The position numbers and the translations under genes are program-made. The notes beneath the pieces are model-generated. The model was not told the DNA's origin and did no database searches. It worked only from the letters and a program-made list of their open reading frames with translations. 64,000 bases of DNA. Source: CAVVDT01 sp963747005 (GTDB taxonomy: Bacteria; Pseudomonadota; Alphaproteobacteria; Rhizobiales; Aestuariivirgaceae). Each line of letters opens with the position of its first letter. The stretch's first letter is position 1. The stretch is from the NCBI GenBank assembly GCA_963747005.1, contig CAVVDT010000014.1, positions 1 through 64,000 of the forward strand. Direction: 5' to 3'. Below are positions 27,588-35,795 of this stretch, piece after piece.

Positions 27588-28131
27588 AGCGCCGGCGTGC
27601 CTCGGCGCTGTGAATGAGGGCATAATCGCGCGGGTAAGCCTTGCCCGGCTCCACGGAAAGCTCTGCGAATACCGGGCCACGGGCGGCGAGGATCACCGCG
27701 ATCCGCCCCTCGAAATCATGCAGATCATCGAAGCGGACGGCATGGGCATAGCCGGCGGCGCGGGCCAGGCCGGCGAAATCGGTGCGCCGGCCGCCGGGAA
27801 TGGCGTGGGCGCCGTTCACCTCATAGCAACCGTTGACGAAGACGAAATGATAGAAGTTTTGAGGCGCCGCTTCGGCCACAGTGACGAGACCGCCGAGGTT
27901 CATCAAAAGGCTGCCGTCGCCATCGTAGACCAGGACCCGCCTGTCGGGACGCCCGAGCGCCAGGCCGAGGCCGTGCGGTGCGGCTTGACCCATGGCCCCC
28001 GTCGACAGGTAATTCAAATCGCGCGGTGCGATCGCCATCCAGTCGAAGAGGCTCTGATAGACGCCGACCACGATGTCGTCGCCGACATGGCGGGCCAGGA
28101 TCTTCAGGACCTCGTCGCGCTTCATGGTCAT
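27550..28131 (-). CDS. TPP-dependent decarboxylase, beta (TPP-binding) subunit
   Basis: 193 aa, C-terminal half of a sulfopyruvate/phosphonopyruvate decarboxylase-type enzyme. The TPP motif is GDGSLLMNLGG followed by NFYHFVFVNGCYEVNG; GAMGQAAPHGLGLALG is the usual helix before it. ATG 28131 overlaps the alpha-subunit stop by four bases (ATGA), so subunits are coupled. The likely reaction is decarboxylation of a 3-substituted pyruvate to an aldehyde, fed by the adjacent aminotransferase. The substrate's substituent cannot be told from sequence. Confidence 0.82.
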   Translation of the reverse strand: MTMKRDEVLKILARHVGDDIVVGVYQSLFDWMAIAPRDLNYLSTGAMGQAAPHGLGLALGRPDRRVLVYDGDGSLLMNLGGLVTVAEAAPQNFYHFVFVNGCYEVNGAHAIPGGRRTDFAGLARAAGYAHAVRFDDLHDFEGRIAVILAARGPVFAELSVEPGKAYPRDYALIHSAEARRRFRAALRALPRPG

Positions 28132-28646
28132 GGGGCGGGGCTGCGGCCGATGATGAGGCAGCGGGCAGACGAGGTGCGATAGGCCTCCTCGATCGCCGGG
28201 GCGATAAGGGCGCAGTCCTCTGGCTCCTCGATGAGGCCGTGACGAAGTCCCATGACGTCGAGGATGGGCTCGATTATGCGCACGCCCGTCGAGGCCGACT
28301 GCTGTGGCTTCAGATGCGGCTCCTTGCCCTGCAGGCCGACCAGCATGCAGATGGGCAGGCCGTAGTCGAGCGCCATGGCCCGCACCGCGTTGAGGGAGTC
28401 CATGAGGCCGGTCTGCTGCATGAGGAGGACGGCACGCCGGTCGCAATAGGAAAGTCCGGCGCAGATGGAAACGCCTTCGTCCTCCTTGCACACCCTGACC
28501 AGTCGAAAGACCGCGTCGCGCTCGATAGGCCACAGGAGATTGGCGCTGGTGACGATGTCGGGCAGGGCAACGACGAACTCGACGCCGGCTTTCTTGAGGG
28601 CGGCGATGATGGCGGCGCCGGAGGGGTGGGCAAGATCGCGGGTCAA
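28128..28646 (-). CDS. TPP-dependent decarboxylase, alpha (Pyr-domain) subunit
   Basis: 172 aa, matching the N-terminal subunit of two-chain sulfopyruvate decarboxylases (ComD-like). The conserved Glu that activates TPP lies in CKEDEGVSICAGLSYCDRRA, and AVLLMQQTGLMDSLNAVRAM is typical of the family. Its ATG overlaps the aminotransferase stop by four bases. Phosphonopyruvate decarboxylase is normally one chain, so the split form leans towards the ComDE type, though both belong to one superfamily. Confidence 0.82.
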   Translation of the reverse strand: MTRDLAHPSGAAIIAALKKAGVEFVVALPDIVTSANLLWPIERDAVFRLVRVCKEDEGVSICAGLSYCDRRAVLLMQQTGLMDSLNAVRAMALDYGLPICMLVGLQGKEPHLKPQQSASTGVRIIEPILDVMGLRHGLIEEPEDCALIAPAIEEAYRTSSARCLIIGRSPAP

Positions 28647-29743
28647 GGGTGGCCCTTCAGAAAGTCGTCGATCAGCAGGGCAGCGGTCGCCAGTTCGTGC
28701 CGCTGGCCGAGCGTGATGCGCAAGCAGGCATCATAGGCGGGGGAAGCAAAGCGCCGCACCGCAACGCCGTGGCTGCGCAGCATGGCGGCAGCGGCCGAAG
28801 CGGGTCGGCCCGGGTCGGGAAAGCCGATAAGGAGGAAATTTCCCTGGCTCGGATAGACGGTGAGGCCGAGGGCTGACAGGCGCTCTTCGAGCGTGCGCCG
28901 GGCGGCGGCATTTTCGCTGAACACCATGGCGGTGTGCGCACGGTCCTGCAGGGCGGCGCAGGCGGCGGCCACCGCGCAAGACGAGACCGGAAAGGTGAGG
29001 CCGATACGGGTGATGACGCCGGCGATCTCAGGTGGCGCATAGAGCCAGCCGAGGCGCATGCCCGCAAGCCCGAAGATCTTGGAGAAGGTGCGTGTCATGA
29101 CGACATTTCGCGCTTCCTCGACCAGGCGCTCGGCCCCTTCGTAGCCGGGCGCATCGACGTATTCGGCATAGGCGCAGTCGAGCACCAAGAGGACGTCGGA
29201 TGGTAGCCCGGCATGCAGCCGGCGGATTTCTTCACCGCTGAGCCAGCTTCCGCTGGGATTGTCGGGGTTGGCGAGATAGACGGCGCGGGTTCTTTCAGTC
29301 ACTGCCGCCAGCAGGTTGTCCACCGAGGCACGGAAGTTGACGTCGGGCGCAGCGATGGCGACGGCATCATTGGCGTGGGCGTAGTTGGGGACTTTGAGAT
29401 AGCCATTGGCGCTGCGCACCAGTTCGCTTCCCGGTTCCAGATAGGCGCGCGCCAGGCGGGCGAGCAGGTCGTCGGACCCGTGTCCGACGGCTACACCTGC
29501 TGCATCGACGCCAAAGCGTGTGGCGACTGCCCGGCACAGCCGCGGCGCAGCCTCCTCGTCATATCGCGCAGCGGTGGTGACGGCAGCGCGCGCTGCGGAC
29601 TGTGCCATCTGGCCAGGTCCCCAGGCGTTCTCGTTGGATGCAAGGTTTATGGCGACAGGCGAAAGGCCTTCGCCCGGGCCGGCGAGCATGTGCGGGCTGA
29701 TGCGGCCGATTCCGGCACGCGGTCGAGGCGAGGCAGCGTTCAT
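28643..29743 (-). CDS. PLP aminotransferase, HisC-like (class I/II)
   Basis: About 366 aa from ATG 29743 (MNAASPRPRAGIGRISP); in-frame ATG 29773 and TTG 29788 are also possible. Family motifs: NLASNENAWGPGQMA, YLANPDNPSGSWLS, and the Schiff-base Lys in TRTFSKIFGLAGMRLGW. HisC-like enzymes of catabolic clusters often act on other amino acids. Being translationally coupled to a two-subunit 2-oxoacid decarboxylase, it most plausibly converts an amino acid to the 2-oxoacid that is then decarboxylated. It is not with other his genes. Confidence 0.85.
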   Translation of the reverse strand: MNAASPRPRAGIGRISPHMLAGPGEGLSPVAINLASNENAWGPGQMAQSAARAAVTTAARYDEEAAPRLCRAVATRFGVDAAGVAVGHGSDDLLARLARAYLEPGSELVRSANGYLKVPNYAHANDAVAIAAPDVNFRASVDNLLAAVTERTRAVYLANPDNPSGSWLSGEEIRRLHAGLPSDVLLVLDCAYAEYVDAPGYEGAERLVEEARNVVMTRTFSKIFGLAGMRLGWLYAPPEIAGVITRIGLTFPVSSCAVAAACAALQDRAHTAMVFSENAAARRTLEERLSALGLTVYPSQGNFLLIGFPDPGRPASAAAAMLRSHGVAVRRFASPAYDACLRITLGQRHELATAALLIDDFLKGHP

Positions 29744-29770
29744 GCCGACCAATCCAAACCGAAAATCCAT

Positions 29771-29779
29771 CATATTATG
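29771..29779. promoter_or_regulatory. Palindrome near the aminotransferase start
   Basis: CATATTATG, the exact reverse complement of the box upstream of soxB, followed by CACGAGCAAT. It overlaps alternative aminotransferase starts, which supports the later start at 29743. Confidence 0.45.
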
Positions 29780-29802
29780 CACGAGCAATTGCCATTCACA
29801 TA

Positions 29803-29815
29803 CATAAAAATTATG
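29803..29815. promoter_or_regulatory. Palindrome in the aminotransferase/deacylase divergent gap
   Basis: CATAAAAATTATG (CATAA-AAA-TTATG), a perfect 5-bp-arm inverted repeat 37 bases upstream of the deacylase start. Same family as the boxes at 22980 and 26633. Confidence 0.5.
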
Positions 29816-29851
29816 ATAAGTTAGCGATCATCAGCCCGAAGGACCGCTGCC

Positions 29852-30862
29852 GTGGATGTCGACTGGCAGGCTACGCGAATCCAGTGCAGCATCGATCTTG
29901 CTGCACCCGGACGCCGCGTCGGCGATCTGCGACTCAAGCATTCCGACAACGCCCAGCCGCTTGGCCACTGGCCCATCCCGGTCGCCGTGCTGGCCGGCGG
30001 TGAGGGGCCGACCCTGCTGCTCGTTGCCGGAGTGCATGGTGACGAGTTCGAGGGGCCCATCGCCCTCATGAAGCTCATCCACGGCCTCGATCCGGCCCGC
30101 CTCAACGGCCGGCTGATCGTCCTGCCGGCGCTCAACGCCCCGGCGCTGCGGGCCTCCGCCCGGGTCTCGCCCCTCGATCACGCCAACCTCAACCGCGCCT
30201 TTCCCGGCGACCGCAATGGCGGTCCGACCGCGATGATCGCGCATCTGGTGGAGGAGGTACTGCTGCCCCGGTGCGATGCAGCCATCGACATCCACTCCGG
30301 CGGCAAGGCCTCGATCTTCACCCCCGCTGCGTTGGCCACCCGCACTGCAGACGCGGCGCTGTTCCGTCGCAACCTGGCACTGGCGCAGGCCTTCGGCGCA
30401 CCCCTCATCTGGGTGCTGGGCGCCCTCAATGACGAACGCTCGCTCAATGCCGCCGCTGCCCGCAAGAGGGTTGCGATGATCGCCGCCGAACTGGGTGGCG
30501 GTGGTGCCGCGACACCCGGATCGGTCAGTGCGGCTGATGCCGGAATCGACCGCTGCCTTGCCCACCTGGGTATCATTGCCGAAGCGCGGCCCGCCGCGCC
30601 GGGGAGCCGCGCAGTAGAGATCACCTCGCCGGCCCAGACGCTTCATGCGCCACGCGACGGCTTGTTCGAGCCGCATTTCGAGCCCGGCGACGAGGTGGCG
30701 GCCGGTGAGCCGGCCGCCACCTTGCACGCCATCGGCGAACCGGAGCGCCCGCCCCTGTCATTAGCCTTTCCCGTCAGCGGCGTAGCGCTGGCGCGCGGCA
30801 ACCGGGGGCTGGTCGGACGTGGCGAGATGCTGGCCCTCATTGCCCGTGACGCGGAGGTCTGA
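29852..30862 (+). CDS. Succinylglutamate desuccinylase/aspartoacylase-family deacylase (M14-like)
   Basis: 336 aa zinc carboxypeptidase-fold amidohydrolase. Zinc ligands are H62 and E65 in GVHGDEFEG and H148 in IDIHSGG; DHANLNRAFPGD is the substrate-binding Arg motif shared with AstE and the ectoine enzyme DoeB. It likely removes an acyl group from an N-acyl amino acid. GTG start at 29852 with GAAGGA about ten bases upstream. First gene of a plus-strand operon; its TGA abuts the aldehyde dehydrogenase ATG. The nearest well-known relatives act on N-acetyl-diaminobutyrate, but no ectoine genes are present here. Confidence 0.85.
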   Translation: MDVDWQATRIQCSIDLAAPGRRVGDLRLKHSDNAQPLGHWPIPVAVLAGGEGPTLLLVAGVHGDEFEGPIALMKLIHGLDPARLNGRLIVLPALNAPALRASARVSPLDHANLNRAFPGDRNGGPTAMIAHLVEEVLLPRCDAAIDIHSGGKASIFTPAALATRTADAALFRRNLALAQAFGAPLIWVLGALNDERSLNAAAARKRVAMIAAELGGGGAATPGSVSAADAGIDRCLAHLGIIAEARPAAPGSRAVEITSPAQTLHAPRDGLFEPHFEPGDEVAAGEPAATLHAIGEPERPPLSLAFPVSGVALARGNRGLVGRGEMLALIARDAEV

Positions 30863-32362
30863 ATGGCCCTTCGCGCCTACGCTCACTTCATAGATGGTGG
30901 CTGGCGCGAGCCTGCCGGCGGGCAGTTTCTTGAGACTGTCGATCCGTTTACGGAACAACCATGGGCCGTGATCCCCCGTGGCGATAGGCAGGACGCCGCG
31001 ACTGCGGTTGAGGCTGCGCACCACGCCGCGACGCAGGGTGTGTGGGCACATGCATCGCCGCGCGACAGGGCGACGGCGCTCAGGCGCATGGCGAGCCTCC
31101 TCAAGGCGCGCTGGAGCGATCTGGTCGAAAGCGAAGTGCGCGGCAATGGCAAGCGCGTCGCCGAGGTGCGGGTGCAGTTCGCCGCCTTGCACGGCTGGTA
31201 CGAGCATTTCGCACGCGAGGCCGAGACTCTGGACGATGAGCGTCTCGACAATGATGTCCCCGGCATCACGAACCACGCCCGCCATGAGCCCTATGGCGTG
31301 GTGCTGGCAATCACACCGTGGAACTCGCCGCTGATGATCGCCGCCTGGAAGATCGCGCCAGCTCTGGCGGCCGGAAACACGGTCATCCTTAAACCGTCGG
31401 AACTCGCCTCGGTGTCCACGCTCGAGTTCGCCCGACTGATGGCCGATGCAGGCCTGCCGCCCGGCGTCCTCAACGTGATCACCGGCCTCGGCGATGAGGT
31501 GGGCGAGGCCCTGGTTGCCCATCCGCTGACCGCCAAGGTGAGCTTTACCGGCTCCGAGGCGGGCGGCCGCAAGGTCGCGATCGCGGCGGCGCGCGGTCTC
31601 AAGCCGGTGACATTGGAACTTGGGGGCAAGTCGCCACAGGTGGTGTTTGCCGATGCCGATCTCGACAGCGCCGTCAACGGCATATTGGCCGGCATTTTTC
31701 TTTCCAACGGCCAAACCTGTGTGGCCGGCTCGCGCCTCATCGTCGAAGCGCCGATCCATGATGCGCTTGTAAACCGGCTGGTGAGCCGTGCCGGCAGGCT
31801 TCGTTTCGGCAACCCCCTCGATCCGGCGACCGAGATTGGCCCCGTCGCCAACGCCGCCCAGCATGCCAGGGTGTTGGCGATGATCGAACGGGCACGGCAA
31901 GAGGGAGCGACTTGTGTGGCCGGAGGCGGTGTCCCCGATATCCACCCGGGCCTTTTCATCGAACCCACCATCTTCACCGGCGTCACGCCACAAATGGCGT
32001 TGTGGCGCGAGGAAGTGTTCGGCCCGGTACTGGCGGTGACGCCCTTCACCGGCGAGGACGAGGCTTTGAGTCTCGCCAATGAAAGCGACTACGGGCTGGC
32101 GGCCGGGTTGTGGACCTCGCACTCGGCCCGTGCCACGCGGCTGGCAGCGCGCATCGCTGCCGGTACCGTCTACATCAACCACTACCGCAGCGTCGCCGCC
32201 GGTTCGCCCATCGGTGGCTACAAGCGCTCCGGGTTCGGACGTGAGCTGGGCCCGGGAGCGGTAAGGGATTTCATGCAGGTGAAGTCGGTGTGGGAGGGAA
32301 CGGCAGCAATGTCGGACCCCTTTCCCGCCGCGCCGGAGACAATGAGTAGGATCGCATTATGA
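30863..32362 (+). CDS. NAD(P)-dependent aldehyde dehydrogenase
   Basis: 499 aa. Catalytic residues are visible: N154 in TPWNSPLMIA, E252 in LELGGKSPQ and nucleophile C286 in SNGQTCVAGSR. GEALVAHPLTAKVSFTGSEA is the cofactor-binding segment. Closest in style to betaine-aldehyde/semialdehyde dehydrogenases. The first codon follows the deacylase stop directly, and its stop overlaps the Rieske gene by four bases. It could oxidise the aldehyde made by the divergent TPP decarboxylase, or the aldehyde left by demethylation. Confidence 0.92.
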   Translation: MALRAYAHFIDGGWREPAGGQFLETVDPFTEQPWAVIPRGDRQDAATAVEAAHHAATQGVWAHASPRDRATALRRMASLLKARWSDLVESEVRGNGKRVAEVRVQFAALHGWYEHFAREAETLDDERLDNDVPGITNHARHEPYGVVLAITPWNSPLMIAAWKIAPALAAGNTVILKPSELASVSTLEFARLMADAGLPPGVLNVITGLGDEVGEALVAHPLTAKVSFTGSEAGGRKVAIAAARGLKPVTLELGGKSPQVVFADADLDSAVNGILAGIFLSNGQTCVAGSRLIVEAPIHDALVNRLVSRAGRLRFGNPLDPATEIGPVANAAQHARVLAMIERARQEGATCVAGGGVPDIHPGLFIEPTIFTGVTPQMALWREEVFGPVLAVTPFTGEDEALSLANESDYGLAAGLWTSHSARATRLAARIAAGTVYINHYRSVAAGSPIGGYKRSGFGRELGPGAVRDFMQVKSVWEGTAAMSDPFPAAPETMSRIAL

Positions 32363-33705
32363 CCGCCAAGATAAACCTGCCCGAAGGCAGCTACCGGGGC
32401 CATGAACGTCAGGGTGTCTGGTCACTTCAGCCCGACCCGCTGTTTGCCGAGGTGGGGCCCGGGACGCCGTGCGGCGAATATCTCAGGCGCTACTGGATGC
32501 CGTTCGCCATGACCGGCGAGGTCAGGGATTTGCCGGTGCGCACAAGGCTGCTCGGCGAGGACCTCGTGCTGTTCCGCGAAAAGGGCGGGCGCCTCGGCCT
32601 GGTGCATTTGCATTGCGCTCATCGCAACATGTCGCTGGAATTCGGCATCATTGAGGAGGGCGGAATCCGCTGCAGCTATCATGGTTGGAAATATGCTGTC
32701 GACGGCACCGTCCTCGATACGCCCTGTGAGCCGCCGGCGAGCCAGGTGAAGCAGAAAGCCTGCCTGGGCGCCTATCCGGTGGTGGAGTTCAAGGGCCTTG
32801 CCTTCACCTACATGGGTCCCAACCCCATTCCCCCGTTCCCGCTGTTTGATACTTTCGATGAGCCGGGCGACGAGATGATCCCCTATCTCATCGCTTCGCC
32901 GTGCAACTGGCTGCAGGTGATGGAGAACGCCTGGGATCCTTTCCATGTCGTCTACCTGCACACCAAAGCGGTGCGTACCCAGTTCATCGATGCTTTCGCC
33001 GAAATGCCGCGCATAGAATTCTTCGAGCGGCCGTATGGCGACTTCTACACCAATACCCGCCGGGTCGGCGATATCGTGTGGCTTCGGGTGCACGACAAGC
33101 TATTGCCGAGCTTCACCCAGAACGGCGGTCATTTCCCGGTGCCTGATACCCCACGCTATTTCGGCCGTTGTGGTCTCACGCGCTGGGTGGTGCCGGTCGA
33201 CGACACCAACACTTTGGTCATCGCCTGGCGGCATTTCCGCGACGGCGACGACCCCAAGGGACTCACCGACAAGGCCGGGGTCGGCTTCGGCAAGACCGAC
33301 TTCTACGGTCAATCGGGGGATCGCACCTATGAACAGCGCCAGCGCGACCCCGGCGACTACGATGCCTGGGTGAGCCAGGGCCCGCAGAACGTGCATGCGC
33401 GGGAAAACCTCGCCTTCACCGACCGCGGCATCGCCAAGGTGAGGCGCAAGCTGCGCGAAGCCATTCTGAACGTGCGCAAGGGCGGAGAGGCGGCGCAACC
33501 CGGCCTCATTTATGACGGCGTGATCCCCACCTATGGCGGCGACACCATGCTGCGCATCCCGCCGCACAACGACGATAACGCACTTCTGAAGGAGGTCGCC
33601 CACAAGGTCGCGGCCATCTACATGGCTGGCGACAGCCGTAAGGGCGAGGAGCGCAACCACTTCATCCGCTCGGAACTCAAACGCTACGAGAGGGAACTCA
33701 CATGA
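32359..33705 (+). CDS. Rieske aromatic ring-hydroxylating-type oxygenase
   Basis: 448 aa terminal oxygenase. Rieske ligands C86, H88, C105, H108 (CAHRNMSLE ... RCSYHGW); iron site NAWDPFHVVYLH (H196, H201). The N-terminal GTPCGEYLRRYWMPFAMTGE and length fit the phthalate/vanillate-type oxygenases that use a separate reductase, which is not encoded nearby. ATGA overlaps at both ends couple it to the aldehyde dehydrogenase and the following unknown gene. It differs from the 16990 oxygenase and is about 100 residues longer. Likely oxidises the same pathway's substrate; reaction unknown. Confidence 0.88.
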   Translation: MTAKINLPEGSYRGHERQGVWSLQPDPLFAEVGPGTPCGEYLRRYWMPFAMTGEVRDLPVRTRLLGEDLVLFREKGGRLGLVHLHCAHRNMSLEFGIIEEGGIRCSYHGWKYAVDGTVLDTPCEPPASQVKQKACLGAYPVVEFKGLAFTYMGPNPIPPFPLFDTFDEPGDEMIPYLIASPCNWLQVMENAWDPFHVVYLHTKAVRTQFIDAFAEMPRIEFFERPYGDFYTNTRRVGDIVWLRVHDKLLPSFTQNGGHFPVPDTPRYFGRCGLTRWVVPVDDTNTLVIAWRHFRDGDDPKGLTDKAGVGFGKTDFYGQSGDRTYEQRQRDPGDYDAWVSQGPQNVHARENLAFTDRGIAKVRRKLREAILNVRKGGEAAQPGLIYDGVIPTYGGDTMLRIPPHNDDNALLKEVAHKVAAIYMAGDSRKGEERNHFIRSELKRYERELT

Positions 33706-34323
33706 CGCGTACCGCGATCAACCCGGGCCGGGTCGACTGGTCGGGCGAGAACCCGGGCATCTACCTGAAGGAAGCGTCCGATGGCGATTATACAGCCCTC
33801 GCGCTGTTCTTCCGGGTGGTGCTGTCGCCGCACGGGCGGGGCCATGCCGGGCTGGTGCTGGGAGCGCCGGGCGAGGCAAGGGGCTGGCCGGAGGTCCCCA
33901 ACCTCATCATGACCGACAACCAGGCCATGATGCGCTGGATCGTCAATGGCTGGGTGACGCGGATGCCGACCTTCATTGGCCGCACCGGCCTTGGAGCCAT
34001 GACATGGCTCGATCTCGAACTCGGTGGAAAAGCAGCCTGGCAACCTGAAATCGCAATACAGCGAGACCCTGCGTGGTTCAGGACAGACGCTGGAGCTAAT
34101 CTGGCGCGACATGGGCGCGCCAATTCCGGTCGAGGTGACGAAGGAGAATTCGGCCACGAAGGCGCATGAGATGTATTCCGTCTTCCTGGAAGCCGCATCC
34201 GCGGAAATCCGCATCAACGGCACCGCGCTGGTGGGCAAGGTTGCATCCCGGCAGTTCTTTGGACGCACCATGAGCACGGCCTTTCTTGCCTTTTCCGAGA
34301 CCTGGGTCACGCCCGCCGCCTGA
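33702..34323 (+). pseudogene. Unknown conserved protein, copy 1, frameshifted
   Basis: First of two tandem paralogs. The first frame (INPGRVDWSGENPGIYLKEA, YTALALFFRVVLSP, IMTDNQAMMRWIVNGWV) matches the second copy until TWLDLEL near 34020. The match then continues one base later (EKQPGNLKSQYSETLRG, ELIWRDMG, NSATKAHEMYSVFLEAAS, STAFLAFSETWVTPAA). One extra base around 34022-34025 explains it. Rejoined it would be about 207 aa, the same size as copy 2. Either a real disruption or a sequencing error. Function unknown; ATGA overlap with the Rieske gene suggests the product works with it. Confidence 0.75.
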
Positions 34324-34334
34324 GGAACACCGCA

Positions 34335-34961
34335 ATGCCACTCGACCAACCCATCACCCCCGGCCGCGTCGACTGGACCGGAGAGAACCCCGGCATCTTG
34401 TTGAAAGAGACAGACGACGGGCCGTTCAGTGCGATGGCCCTTTTCTTCCGCATCGCCTGGTCGCCCGCTGGGCAGGGCCAGGTGCTGTTGCTCTATGAGC
34501 GACCGAATGAGGCGATGAGCCTGCCTGGTGCTGCCAACGTGCTGATGAGCGACAACCGGCCGCTCGCCGAATTCCTCAGGGACGATTTCATCGCCCGGCT
34601 CGCTGCCTTCCGCGGCGTGGCCGCCTTCGATGCCCTCACCCATGTGGCGGCGTCGACCGTGCGCTCAAGCGGCGATCCCATGGGACATCGCTATACCGAG
34701 ACGGTGGCGGGCGAGGGCCTGACCGTTGAACTGGTGTGGGAGAATCTGGAAAGTCCGAAAGCACTGGAACTCGCGCCCGAGCTTACCGGTACCAAGGCGC
34801 ACACCATGTTCACCCTGCTGGTGCCGGCCCGGCACGCCCGCATCATGGTCAATGGCCGCCAGCTTCCGGGCCGGGTGGCAAAGCGGGTGCAGGCCGGATT
34901 GGAGACGACGACGGCCTTTCTCTACTTCTCGGAAACCTGGGTGCTGCCGGAAACGGCGTGA
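34335..34961 (+). CDS. Unknown conserved protein, copy 2
   Basis: 208 aa, intact. It shares with copy 1 the N-terminal pattern PGRVDWTGENPGILLKE, the ALFFRIAWSP strand, the LMSDNRPLAEFL segment, TGTKAHTMFTLLVPA and the end TAFLYFSETWVLPE. No cofactor motif, signal peptide or membrane segment is visible; the many short beta-like strands suggest a beta-rich, cupin-like or lipocalin-like fold, which I cannot confirm. Eleven bases after copy 1, in the Rieske operon, and convergent with the AhpD-like gene. Confidence 0.7.
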   Translation: MPLDQPITPGRVDWTGENPGILLKETDDGPFSAMALFFRIAWSPAGQGQVLLLYERPNEAMSLPGAANVLMSDNRPLAEFLRDDFIARLAAFRGVAAFDALTHVAASTVRSSGDPMGHRYTETVAGEGLTVELVWENLESPKALELAPELTGTKAHTMFTLLVPARHARIMVNGRQLPGRVAKRVQAGLETTTAFLYFSETWVLPETA

Positions 34962-34964
34962 GGC

Positions 34965-35546
34965 TCATTTGTCCTTCTTGTAGTAGCCTATGACATCGCC
35001 CTCGGTGGTGACGCCAAGCCCGTTCAGCAGGCGGTTGGAATAGTTGAAATAGGCGATCACCTGGTTCACCTCCAGTATCTCGCCGTCGTCGCAACCAGCC
35101 AGCTTCAACACGTCGAAGTCGGACTTCGTCATGGCACCGACCCGCGCGGTGAGCTTTTCGGCATAGCGCAGAAGCGCCAGTTCCTTGCCGTCGAAGACGT
35201 CCTCGGGGCGCCTCGCCTTGAGGGCAACGAAGATGCGGTTCGAGCGCGCCTCATCGTCAATCAGGCGACGCACGTTCATGAAATGGTGAGTGAGCGAATA
35301 TTCGCAGTCGTTGACCATGCTGGTGTAGGAAGCGACCACCTCCAGGAACCAGAAGGGGAAGACATTGGCGGGGTTGTGAAGGACGCTGCGGTAGAGCTCG
35401 ACATGACCTTCCATGGTGCGCGGCCTGAGCGAGTGAGCGCGCATCACATTGTCGACGGTGCCGTGCGGCGTCCTCACCTTGTCGTACAAATCCTTCACTT
35501 CGCCGCTCGCTTCGTCGACCGGCACCATCTTGATCCAGGCTGTCAT
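34965..35546 (-). CDS. AhpD/carboxymuconolactone decarboxylase-family protein
   Basis: 193 aa. It has the CMD fold core: NVFPFWFLEVVASYTSMVND, then CEYSLTHHFMNV. AhpD peroxidases use CxxCxxxH; here the second Cys is Ser (C81, S84, H88), so classic disulfide peroxidase chemistry is unlikely. ELALLRYAEKLT and the final NRLLNGLGV are family-like for peroxidase-related proteins. ATG 35546 is chosen since the family begins near WIKMVPVDEASGEV. Convergent with the Rieske operon (three-base gap). Confidence 0.8.
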   Translation of the reverse strand: MTAWIKMVPVDEASGEVKDLYDKVRTPHGTVDNVMRAHSLRPRTMEGHVELYRSVLHNPANVFPFWFLEVVASYTSMVNDCEYSLTHHFMNVRRLIDDEARSNRIFVALKARRPEDVFDGKELALLRYAEKLTARVGAMTKSDFDVLKLAGCDDGEILEVNQVIAYFNYSNRLLNGLGVTTEGDVIGYYKKDK

Positions 35547-35795
35547 GTCCGGTGTCCCTCGTAGTGTCCATGCCGGGACAGTGCATGGCACGGTGCCGTG
35601 GCCTTGCCAATCGCCAATTCCGCGGCAGAGGATTCAAGCTCACGATAAATGCACGTGCGAGCAACACACGGCCGGGCGCATCCGGGCCGACTAGGCTGCC
35701 GAATACCGCCAGTCATACTCAAAACCTGACAGAAATCGGGGGCGGCAGATCGATACTGCAGCTGCAGCGGTGATGCATCTCGGCCCAGTTGGAAA
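35547..35795. other. Intergenic region beside an ALDH remnant
   Basis: About 250 bases. No gene is called. A minus-strand end-like sequence (RFLSGFEYDWRYSAA then stop at 35691-35693) reads like a C-terminus, but its upstream part is not coherent. Confidence 0.35.

Noticed and set aside
29743..30862. An ectoine-degradation (doe/eut) cluster, suggested by the DoeB-like deacylase, aminotransferase and aldehyde dehydrogenase
   Set aside because: No ectoine hydrolase, no ectoine-type importer and different regulator; the TPP decarboxylase and Rieske genes do not fit that pathway.
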